This document shows, piece by piece, positions 1-6,173 of a stretch of DNA of 12,028 nt (positions are counted from its first letter, which is position 1; the number at the start of each line of letters is the position of its first letter). The stretch lies in contig CAMVNN010000024.1 of NCBI GenBank assembly GCA_947168865.1, positions 1 to 12,028 of the forward strand, written 5' to 3'. The position numbers were made by a program, and so were the translations under genes. This DNA is from an uncultured Bacillota bacterium. GTDB lineage: Bacteria > Bacillota_I > Bacilli_A > RF39 > UBA660. The notes beneath the pieces were generated by a model that made no database searches, was not told the origin of the DNA, and saw only the letters and a program-made list of their open reading frames with translations.

Positions 1-1069
1 CTTTGAACTCTACTGTGTAGTGATCTTCAGTTTCATCATCAATATCATTATTATTATTATCCTCATAATATTGAGCAGTATATGTTGCATTATTTGTTAC
101 TGTTGTAACTAATGCTTTATCCCATCCATCATTTTCAGATTTTACCTTATAGTTTTCATCTGCCTTGATTTCTGGAACTGTTATTCCTGCTTCTTCGAAT
201 GTTAGTCCTGTTAGTACATTTTCAAATTTTGTATTTCCAGTTAAACTACCGTGTTCTCCTGCCTTAAATTCAACTGTATAGTGTGCTTCAGTTTCATCAT
301 CTATATTATTATTATTTATATCATCAACATAGATTGCAGTTACAGTTTCATTCTTTTGAACATTAGTATAATTTCCTTCCCAATGATCAAAAGCTCTTCC
401 TTCGTGTTTTTTTGGCTCTGGTGCTGTTGCACTATAACCTGCTTTAACACTTACTGTTTTTATGACAGAGTTGTCATCTCCATCAATGAATGTAACTTTA
501 TACATTGTTACATCATCATTTGATGTAATACGCTTATACATTGCATTAACGTCTAAATTACTCTTAACGTTAGTGTAATCTTTATCCCATCCAGTAAAGT
601 CATAATTATTATGAGTTGGAGCAACTGGTGCTGTTGCATCTAATCCAACAAGAACTTTTTCACTCTTCAATACTTTCTTGTTTAAAGAATCGATGAATCT
701 AACATTATAATAAGTATCTTGATCATCTGGAATACCATTATTATTTTTATCATCGGCATATAACGCATCTACATGTGTGTCCTCTGTGATCTTATCGAAT
801 TTTTCTTTTTCAACTTTGACTTTGTGATCATCATGTTCATACCAACCAACAAAGACATAGTTCTTATGATAAGGATCCTTTGGCACTTCAGCTGCTTTTC
901 CTAATTCTACTTTTTGTTCTGAAATGTTCTTATTATCAAAACCATCAGTGAATATTACATCACGCAAAATAACACTTGCATTCTGTGTTGGTTCACCTGC
1001 AAATGTGACTAAGAAGAACATTAACAAAATAAAAATAACAAAAACAGCTATTCGTTTTTTGTTAAACAT
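1..1069 (-). CDS. Secreted InlB-repeat surface protein, 3' end beyond the left edge
   Basis: The first 356 codons of a secreted cell-surface protein; the reading frame is open to the window edge. ATG at 1069 follows a strong GGAAGGAG ribosome site. Residues 1-24 look like a signal peptide (basic start, hydrophobic core, cleavage probably after TFA24). Tandem domains of about 60-70 residues follow, at roughly 34-104, 122-180 and 191-247. They have the InlB B-repeat / Listeria-Bacteroides pattern: VxFxD start, ATAPxxPxH, FTGWD or FDHW, then an AxY end. A different repeat at 264-335 carries HGSLTG and AGITVPEI, and another copy begins at 351. Linkers at 107-118, 250-261 and 337-348 match a DxNxNxIxDxx(D/E) calcium loop. 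The family usually mediates adhesion or surface display. The C-terminus, including any LPXTG or other anchor, is not visible. The signal peptidase gene lies just upstream, but in a separate transcription unit. Confidence 0.85.
   Translation of the reverse strand, partial: MFNKKRIAVFVIFILLMFFLVTFAGEPTQNASVILRDVIFTDGFDNKNISEQKVELGKAAEVPKDPYHKNYVFVGWYEHDDHKVKVEKEKFDKITEDTHVDALYADDKNNNGIPDDQDTYYNVRFIDSLNKKVLKSEKVLVGLDATAPVAPTHNNYDFTGWDKDYTNVKSNLDVNAMYKRITSNDDVTMYKVTFIDGDDNSVIKTVSVKAGYSATAPEPKKHEGRAFDHWEGNYTNVQKNETVTAIYVDDINNNNIDDETEAHYTVEFKAGEHGSLTGNTKFENVLTGLTFEEAGITVPEIKADENYKVKSENDGWDKALVTTVTNNATYTAQYYEDNNNNDIDDETEDHYTVEFK
26..61 (-). repeat. Calcium-loop-like linker, copy 3 (residues 337-348)
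   Basis: D337, N339, N341, D345 and E348 occupy positions 1, 3, 5, 9 and 12 of an EF-hand/thrombospondin-type-3 style loop. The DNA closely matches the copy at 287-322, and the flanking HYTVEF codons are also repeated, at an offset of 261 nt (87 codons). Calcium binding is inferred from ligand spacing only. Confidence 0.6.
287..322 (-). repeat. Calcium-loop-like linker, copy 2 (residues 250-261)
   Basis: D250, N252, N254, D258 and E261 follow the same 12-residue spacing, with Ile at position 7, and the linker is followed by HYTVEF like copy 3. It marks the border between the InlB-type repeats and the HGSLTG-type repeat. Confidence 0.6.
716..751 (-). repeat. Calcium-loop-like linker, copy 1 (residues 107-118)
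   Basis: D107, N109, N111, G112, I113, D115 and D118 give the closest match to the thrombospondin type-3 consensus DxNxDGxxDxxD. It separates the first and second InlB-type repeats. The border between the second and third repeats (about residue 181-189) lacks such a loop. Confidence 0.6.
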
Positions 1070-1122
1070 TTCTTTTACTCCTTCCTTCTAGTAAATAAAT
1101 CCACACCTCATTTACGGCTATT

Positions 1123-1151
1123 ATTGTAACATTTATAAGTTTGCAAATCAA
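1123..1151 (-). promoter_or_regulatory. Promoter of the surface protein gene
   Basis: TTGATT (-35, 1146-1151), a 17-nt spacer, then TACAAT (-10, 1123-1128) preceded by an extended TGT. The expected leader is about 45 nt before ATG 1069. The rest of 1152-1249 is AT-rich with only short palindromes (1172-1181, 1233-1242) and no recognisable gene. Confidence 0.7.
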
Positions 1152-1249
1152 CAATTTTTAACACTATTTTTCAATATATTGTACTCGACTTTTTTTATTT
1201 GTTAACTCATATTTTTTTATTTTTATTTTTTTGTAAATTTACACACAGA

Positions 1250-1275
1250 AAAAGTACCTTATTATAGGTACTTTT
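1250..1275 (-). terminator. Intrinsic terminator after the signal peptidase
   Basis: A perfect 10-bp stem (AAAAGTACCT / AGGTACTTTT, arms 1266-1275 and 1250-1259) with a 6-nt loop, followed by T's on the minus strand. It begins 8 nt after the stop codon and separates the signal peptidase transcript from the surface protein gene. Confidence 0.88.
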
Positions 1276-1283
1276 GTTTACGT

Positions 1284-1817
1284 TTACTTTACACTTCCGA
1301 ATGGATAAATTCTAAAAACAACATTTCCTTTTAAATCATCCTTAGAAATTAATCCAATCTTAGGATCGCGACTATCACTAGACTCTGGTCGATTATCTCC
1401 CATAACGAAATATTTATTTTCTGGTATAACCCCATCAGGGCATGATTCTAAAGGGCAAACATCAGTAAAAAGGAAATTATAAGTTTCAACATTTTCGCCC
1501 AAATAACTCTCTTTAAAGGGCTCATCATTTATATATAAAATGCCATCCATATATTCAATTTTTTCACCAGGAAGAGCGATTATTCTCTTTACATATGATT
1601 TTCCACCACTTTTAAATAAAACAATTTGATTTCGTTTTGGACTAAATGGTAGTTTTGACACTAGTACAACTCCTCCATCTTGTAAAGTTGGAGCCATAGA
1701 ATTTCCTGCAATCGTCTGAAAAGCCACAATAAATATTAAAATAATGGCAATTATTACAAAAACTATTATGTACCACATGAAATCTTTAAAGAACTCTGTC
1801 ACTTCTCTAAGATCCAT
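1284..1817 (-). CDS. lepB: Type I signal peptidase
   Basis: Removes signal peptides from exported proteins at the outer face of the membrane (family S26). With ATG 1817 the protein has 177 residues, a typical Gram-positive SipS-like size. One membrane segment lies at about 14-36, followed directly by box B, GNSMAPTL, with catalytic Ser40. Box D, YVKRIIALPGE, holds the general-base Lys77, and box E reads GDNRPESSDSR at about 140-150, so the Ser-Lys dyad is intact. An extra pair, C121 and C126, lies in the extracytoplasmic part just before box E and could form a disulfide. A GTG nine bases further upstream also opens the frame but lies inside the Shine-Dalgarno sequence, so ATG 1817 is preferred. 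The start overlaps the EAL gene by 11 nt, which implies translational coupling. A terminator follows. The surface protein encoded next is an obvious potential substrate (inference). Confidence 0.95.
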   Translation of the reverse strand: MDLREVTEFFKDFMWYIIVFVIIAIILIFIVAFQTIAGNSMAPTLQDGGVVLVSKLPFSPKRNQIVLFKSGGKSYVKRIIALPGEKIEYMDGILYINDEPFKESYLGENVETYNFLFTDVCPLESCPDGVIPENKYFVMGDNRPESSDSRDPKIGLISKDDLKGNVVFRIYPFGSVK

Positions 1818-3153
1818 TTGATTCACCTCCTATGATTTTTTTATATTCATCAAATGCTAGAGGTTTAGAAAATAAGTATCCTTGGATTATCATGCACCCA
1901 CAACTTTTTAGGTAATCCTCTTGCTCTAATGTATCAACACCTTCTGCAATCATATCATAACCTAAATCTTTGATTAGTTTAATAATATTTTTTAAAAGCT
2001 TACGTCCTTTTTCAGAAGTATCAATAACAAATCTACGATCAATTTTAACACTTTTGATTTTATTTCCAACTAACATTGAAAGTGATGAACTTTCTATTCC
2101 AAAGTCATCAATTGAAACATTAAATCTTTTACATAGTTCACGCACAATTTGTTTAGATAGTGCATTACCTGTTTCATTTCTTTCAGTTATTTCAAATTCA
2201 ATTTCTGATTTGTTAATACCATATTTATTTAAAACAGATTCGTAATAATCCATTATTCCTTTTTCACATAAAGTATTTCTTGAAATGTTAATAGATATTG
2301 AACCAAACTCTATTTTTTCTTTTTTGAGTTCAGCAATTTTCTTGCAAACTTCTTTTAAGACATACTTATCTAAATAAACAGTAAAGCCATATTTTTCAGC
2401 TATTTCAATAAAATCTTTAGCTGGAACTAATTTAGAATCTGATACATATTGTACTAAAGCTTCACTACCAATTATTTTTTTCTCATTAAAATTATATTTT
2501 GGTTGAAAATAAACTTCAAATTCATGATTTTTAAGTGCTTTAACTAGATTAGTTAAAATCTTTTTTTCTTTAATCATAGTTTCTACATCTTCATCATTAT
2601 AGAAACTATAATAATTCATATCTTCTTTTTTGGCATTATTACAAGCAATATTGGCACGATTTTCATTTGAATTAAAATCATCATCATCACATATATTAAT
2701 TCCATATCTAAGACTAAGTGTGAATAATTCATCATCCAATATTGGAGCTATATTTTCATTTAATTTAGTTAATTTATTAGTCAACTCAGTTTTTCCTGTT
2801 AACTTAGTTATTATTAAGTAATGATCATTATATTTTTTTACAATACCTTTTTTATGAAAACTATTTTTTATTTCTTTTTTTACTTTTTTAATTATTTCTT
2901 TATTTTTTCCAGATTCATAATATAAATTAATAACATTCTGATTATCTATAATAGCATAGATAATTGATTTCCTTTTACCCATAAAAATATATTTTATTTT
3001 TAGGCCATTTAAAAAATAGTTAATAATATTAAATAAAAAAACTAAGATAATTATGACACTTGCTAATATTTCATAGTCTAGAAAAAATAATAAGATGCCT
3101 ATAATTAAGAAAAAAGTATCAATGATTATAAGTTTTGAAAAGCTATCTTTCAT
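1807..3153 (-). CDS. Membrane-anchored EAL-domain c-di-GMP phosphodiesterase with a degenerate GGDEF-like region
   Basis: Predicted to hydrolyse cyclic di-GMP to pGpG at the inner face of the membrane. Residues 1-50 form two hydrophobic segments (about 8-25 and 28-48). Residues 62-195 look like a GGDEF fold without its active site: YNDHYLII stands where GGDEF would be, followed by a LRYGINI strand. The EAL domain spans about 205-442. Every usual catalytic or metal ligand is present: E231 (EALVQ), N289, E321 (EFEITE), D349 and D350 (DDFG), K370 (VKID), E404 (AEGVD) and Q424 (QGYLFSKP). Two departures from consensus are EALVQ in place of EALxR, and DDFGIESS in place of DDFGTGYS in loop 6, so activity is likely but not certain. 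ATG 3153 has GAGG about 8 nt upstream. It overlaps lepB, and no terminator separates it from the gene upstream (73-nt gap with only a weak promoter candidate near 3171-3176). Confidence 0.9.
   Translation of the reverse strand: MKDSFSKLIIIDTFFLIIGILLFFLDYEILASVIIILVFLFNIINYFLNGLKIKYIFMGKRKSIIYAIIDNQNVINLYYESGKNKEIIKKVKKEIKNSFHKKGIVKKYNDHYLIITKLTGKTELTNKLTKLNENIAPILDDELFTLSLRYGINICDDDDFNSNENRANIACNNAKKEDMNYYSFYNDEDVETMIKEKKILTNLVKALKNHEFEVYFQPKYNFNEKKIIGSEALVQYVSDSKLVPAKDFIEIAEKYGFTVYLDKYVLKEVCKKIAELKKEKIEFGSISINISRNTLCEKGIMDYYESVLNKYGINKSEIEFEITERNETGNALSKQIVRELCKRFNVSIDDFGIESSSLSMLVGNKIKSVKIDRRFVIDTSEKGRKLLKNIIKLIKDLGYDMIAEGVDTLEQEDYLKSCGCMIIQGYLFSKPLAFDEYKKIIGGESNGS
1823..1831 (-). promoter_or_regulatory. 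Ribosome binding site of lepB, inside the EAL gene
   Basis: AGGAGGTGA lies within the last codons (GGA GGT GAA) of the EAL gene, 5 nt before ATG 1817. It decides the start: the in-frame GTG at 1826 is part of this site and cannot itself be well served by it. Confidence 0.85.
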
Positions 3154-3226
3154 ATTATTACCTCATCTTAATTTTAACACAATTTTATCATTTAATGCCA
3201 TAATATTTTAGTTTTTTTAAATAAAT

Positions 3227-4654
3227 TTACCATTCTAATGCTCTTTGCTTTGGATGCTTGTTTTTAAGTGAATATATGCGATCACGATCAACTAGTACTA
3301 GTGGATATTCTTTAAACCAATCAGGAACTTCAACTCCAGCTTCTAAATAAGAATCTAAAAGTCTCGTGTTATCACCACAGCCACCATTTATTAAGGTGTC
3401 AGTTGAGTAATAACCTAATCTATTTAATTCTTCATTAAATAGTTTAAAAATCTCATCAGGAACATTTTTAGCATTTCTTCTTAAAAACTTCTGCACTTCA
3501 ATTCCTGCTTCAACAACTCCATTTTCCTTTCGAATGTAATCTTCTTCTAAATTTGGTAATGCTAGATATATATTAGGACATATAGTTTGTTCATACGACC
3601 ATTTTGTTCGTACTAATTTAAAACTAAAATCTCCTATTCTATAGCAAGAAGCAGTTGATCCTTTAGCAACAAATTCATGAGTTTTATCATGACTGAGTTC
3701 TAAATACTTATCAACATAAGTTTCAAGTAATCTAGTTAATCCATATGTATCTAAATGTTCATAATTGGAATCAATTTCTCCATTTTTTTGAAATAACAAT
3801 AAATATTTTTTAAATTGCTCCAATAATTCTTTTGAAACATTTCTTGAATAATTTTTTAGTATTTGTAGTCTCCAACTAGAAGCCTTAGTGAAATACCTTG
3901 TTGCATCCCTTTCAAATTCTTTGATTCCTCTTTTATTTGGTGTAACTTTAAGTGTTCCAAAATCAAAGTCACCACATAATAGCAATTCGGCCAAATTATT
4001 TGCTGGATATGTTTTAAATATATATTCTTTTAATGCTTTAAATAAACTTATATTTCTAACATCAAAAGCAGTTTTAGCTAGCATTGTAACTTTACTCATA
4101 TCCATTAATTTTGGTTCATATGGCTCACAGATACTAACTAAATATTTTGTTATGTCATCATATATATGTGGTATTTTTCTTCCTTCATATTTAATCATAT
4201 AAGTCATAAATAAAAATCTTATATTTAAATCAGGATAATTTTTTAATTTTTCTATCAAATTTTTACATTTATTAAAATTATTAAACATATACTCGAATAA
4301 GAAATCCAAATCATTTTTAAATTCCATAATAATTGCATCAAATCTTTGATTTAAATATTCAAGACCTAATGAACTATTATTTAACATGTTTATTAATTCT
4401 TCATCATTTAAGTCTATACAGTTATCAAACATTATTTTTTTTACAAGTTCCTTATATTCTTCCATATCATATATAATTCCAAATACAAAATATGGATCTA
4501 TTTCTTTTATTCTTGGAAGAAACCCTCTTACTATTTTATTTCTTCTTGGATTATTTCTAATATCTTCTATAAGTCTATCAAGATCATAACCAAATATTTG
4601 ATCTAAAATTTCTATTTTCCCTTGTTCTAGATAATCAATTGGACTTGGTTCCAT
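3227..4654 (-). CDS. Protein of unknown function with a kinase-like C-terminal region
   Basis: I do not recognise a named family. The 475-residue protein has no signal peptide or membrane segment and is probably cytoplasmic. Residues 1-320 are charged and mostly helical-looking, and could be a helical-repeat platform. Residues 325-462 resemble a small, diverged protein-kinase/aminoglycoside-phosphotransferase fold: a glycine-containing loop KGSTASCY (331-338), a beta-strand lysine in FSFKLV (K346), then GGCGDNTRLL (424-433, D428/N429) and LVLVDRDRIY (452-461, D456), which could be the catalytic and metal-binding segments. The catalytic HxD motif is not evident, so it may be a pseudokinase. 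ATG 4654 is chosen because AGGGGGA (4661-4667) lies just upstream; an ATG eight codons earlier has no ribosome site and lies only 3 nt from the -10 box. It has its own promoter. The EAL gene follows after 73 nt without a clear terminator. Confidence 0.75.
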   Translation of the reverse strand: MEPSPIDYLEQGKIEILDQIFGYDLDRLIEDIRNNPRRNKIVRGFLPRIKEIDPYFVFGIIYDMEEYKELVKKIMFDNCIDLNDEELINMLNNSSLGLEYLNQRFDAIIMEFKNDLDFLFEYMFNNFNKCKNLIEKLKNYPDLNIRFLFMTYMIKYEGRKIPHIYDDITKYLVSICEPYEPKLMDMSKVTMLAKTAFDVRNISLFKALKEYIFKTYPANNLAELLLCGDFDFGTLKVTPNKRGIKEFERDATRYFTKASSWRLQILKNYSRNVSKELLEQFKKYLLLFQKNGEIDSNYEHLDTYGLTRLLETYVDKYLELSHDKTHEFVAKGSTASCYRIGDFSFKLVRTKWSYEQTICPNIYLALPNLEEDYIRKENGVVEAGIEVQKFLRRNAKNVPDEIFKLFNEELNRLGYYSTDTLINGGCGDNTRLLDSYLEAGVEVPDWFKEYPLVLVDRDRIYSLKNKHPKQRALEW

Positions 4655-4660
4655 GATTAT

Positions 4661-4667
4661 TCCCCCT
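4661..4667 (-). promoter_or_regulatory. Ribosome binding site fixing the start of the kinase-like gene
   Basis: AGGGGGA, 6 nt before ATG 4654. The alternative ATG at 4678 would place the start almost at the transcription start site, with no ribosome site. Confidence 0.75.
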
Positions 4668-4678
4668 TTAAAGCGCAT

Positions 4679-4707
4679 ATTATAAGACTTTTTTCATGAA
4701 AAGTAAA
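4679..4707 (-). promoter_or_regulatory. Promoter of the kinase-like gene
   Basis: TTTACT (4702-4707), a 17-nt spacer and a perfect TATAAT (4679-4684). The -35 box lies in the T-rich tail of the terminator of the preceding gene, so terminator and promoter are packed end to end. Confidence 0.72.
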
Positions 4708-4731
4708 TAAAAAAGTGACATTGCATCACTT
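4708..4731 (-). terminator. Intrinsic terminator overlapping the protease stop codon
   Basis: Stem AAGTGA (4726-4731) / TCACTT (4713-4718) with a 7-nt loop, followed by T's. The left arm contains the TGA stop of the protease gene. Outer AATAA / TTATT bases can extend the stem. It closes the acyltransferase-membrane protein-protease operon. Confidence 0.78.
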
Positions 4732-5589
4732 CTTATTATATTTTACATTATTATCATCTAAAAACTTCATTATTGCTTTTGAAGATATAGCAATCCCAAG
4801 ATTAATGAATTGTTTTTCAGATACATGTACTTCTTTATTACTTCTAATCACATTAGTATCAATATCAAACATCAAATCTAAGCTTGTTGTGGCAGATTGA
4901 ATTCCTAGAACATTACCATCTGTATCAAATACTGGTCCTCCACTTTGACCTTTCAACCCTGGGGTGCTCGTTTCAAAAGCAAATTCATTTCCGTTTTCGT
5001 CATTGATTAGTCTTGTGATCATTCCATCAATTGGAAATGCTGGTGTCATAAATGATGCATCATTTTTTATTTCAATATTATTTGTCTTAGAATTATAATT
5101 GAAACAATCATATATAGGCCAAGGAAAACCCAACTTACAAACAGATTCTCCTGCTTCAATATTTTTATCGGTAAAAGTGGGAAAAACATCAGTATTAACT
5201 GCATCGAAATGTGAAAATTTTATGATGGCCAAATCATAATCTTTATGAAATATTAGTTGTTCTAAAAAACCATTTTCAAAGCAATTCATAAAAACATTTC
5301 TAGTTTGAACTAATTTATTTTCGTCATAATCATATTTTTTTTCTAATTCTTTTAATTCTTTAACTGTTTTTCCTTTTATTTCTTCTAAATATTTATGATA
5401 TTTTTCTTCCAACTCATGAGCTTCAATTATTTTTTCAGCAACATGTTTACAAGTTAAAATATATCCTTCATCGTTCAAGATAATGAATGAACTTATTCCA
5501 GAATTTACTTTAGTATCATTAAATAGCCTTTCCCCGGTAAAAAGTGGTCTCGTATAATTTAAATTTTTCTTAATGGCTTTTTTAAACAT
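4726..5589 (-). CDS. Intracellular trypsin-like serine protease
   Basis: A chymotrypsin-fold (S1/HtrA-like) peptidase of 287 residues. The catalytic triad is visible in the expected order and contexts: H49 in TCKHVAEK, D119 in YDLAIIKF and S216 in GLKGQSGGPV, with a following VLGIQS strand. It has neither a signal peptide nor an N-terminal membrane segment, so it should act in the cytoplasm, unlike most HtrA/DegP proteins. It also lacks a PDZ domain; the chain ends at KYNKK soon after the protease fold. A Lys/Glu-rich insertion at about 51-95, after the catalytic His, looks helical or coiled-coil and may regulate or position the enzyme. ATG 5589 follows a good GGAGGAA site. It is the last gene of a tight operon, 11 nt after the six-helix membrane protein, and its stop codon sits in the terminator stem. 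The substrate is unknown. Confidence 0.88.
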   Translation of the reverse strand: MFKKAIKKNLNYTRPLFTGERLFNDTKVNSGISSFIILNDEGYILTCKHVAEKIIEAHELEEKYHKYLEEIKGKTVKELKELEKKYDYDENKLVQTRNVFMNCFENGFLEQLIFHKDYDLAIIKFSHFDAVNTDVFPTFTDKNIEAGESVCKLGFPWPIYDCFNYNSKTNNIEIKNDASFMTPAFPIDGMITRLINDENGNEFAFETSTPGLKGQSGGPVFDTDGNVLGIQSATTSLDLMFDIDTNVIRSNKEVHVSEKQFINLGIAISSKAIMKFLDDNNVKYNKK

Positions 5590-5600
5590 AATTCCTCCAA

Positions 5601-6173
5601 TTATTTTAGATTAAAATATTTCTTAAGTTCTATTGTAACACTTTTATAATAGAAAATGAAAAGTATTAAAAGTGCTGCTAAGCTTAGAGATCCTAGTACT
5701 ATAATTGCCCAGTTAATTTTAACAACTTTGAATATAGATAAAATACAATATGTAAGTGATCCTATTGATGTTAGAAAAAGAGGAATAAGTTTCTTTTTTT
5801 GATAATTAATTCCCAAGAAAAATATCAATAATTGGATTAGTATAATACTAAATGCTACTATACTTATAACAAAATAAGACCATTTTGTGTTATTTATAAA
5901 ATCAATTAAATAAAGATAAGCACATATTAGAAATAGAGTCACAGTTACTCTTTTAACCAATGAATTGTCTATTAATGGATAATTTATGAATGCAAAATAG
6001 AATATTATTTCGCCACCTATTACATAAAGCATCCAAAGTTTTCCACCGACAGATAGATTAACAATCACTACTGTAATAATAGAAACTAAAAATATTAGTA
6101 ATATTATCTTTCTTATCAATAAAAATCGATTTATCTTGGCTTTTATTTCTGGATAATCATTTTCTATTTTCAT
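5601..6173 (-). CDS. Six-helix integral membrane protein, resembling DUF6320
   Basis: 190 residues with six hydrophobic segments at about 18-40, 45-67, 73-93, 99-121, 128-149 and 154-176, and short charged ends. The start YPEIKAKINRFLLIRK and the first helices recall the DUF6320 membrane family. From memory, that family often carries an N-terminal zinc ribbon and neighbours condensation-type acyltransferase genes; the zinc ribbon is absent here. ATG 6173 is preferred because GGGAGTG (6180-6186) lies 6 nt upstream; an ATG five codons earlier has no ribosome site. The gene overlaps the 3' end of the acyltransferase gene by 17 nt, which implies coupled translation and probably a joint function, perhaps anchoring the acyltransferase or moving its substrate (inference). 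Family assignment is by recollection of sequence pattern only. Confidence 0.7.
   Translation of the reverse strand: MKIENDYPEIKAKINRFLLIRKIILLIFLVSIITVVIVNLSVGGKLWMLYVIGGEIIFYFAFINYPLIDNSLVKRVTVTLFLICAYLYLIDFINNTKWSYFVISIVAFSIILIQLLIFFLGINYQKKKLIPLFLTSIGSLTYCILSIFKVVKINWAIIVLGSLSLAALLILFIFYYKSVTIELKKYFNLK

Noticed and set aside
251..523. Plus-strand open frame of 90 codons inside the surface protein gene
   Set aside because: It is antisense to clear InlB-type repeats with signal peptide and ribosome site, has low-complexity Ile/Cys-rich content, and has no ribosome site of its own.
1..1000. Repeated sequence suggestive of a CRISPR or other non-coding array
   Set aside because: The repetition is codon-phased (261-nt offset) and encodes protein domains; there are no short constant repeats with unique spacers.
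1818..1826. GTG start for the signal peptidase, three residues longer
   Set aside because: The GTG is inside the AGGAGGTGA ribosome site; ATG 1817 has ideal spacing. The GTG at 8206 for the small FxLYD gene is rejected for the same reason.
3154..3226. A terminator and independent promoter between the kinase-like gene and the EAL gene
   Set aside because: No GC-containing stem-loop is present. The TGTTAAAAT candidate at 3171-3179 is so close to the ribosome site that it would leave almost no leader, so it is not listed as a feature.
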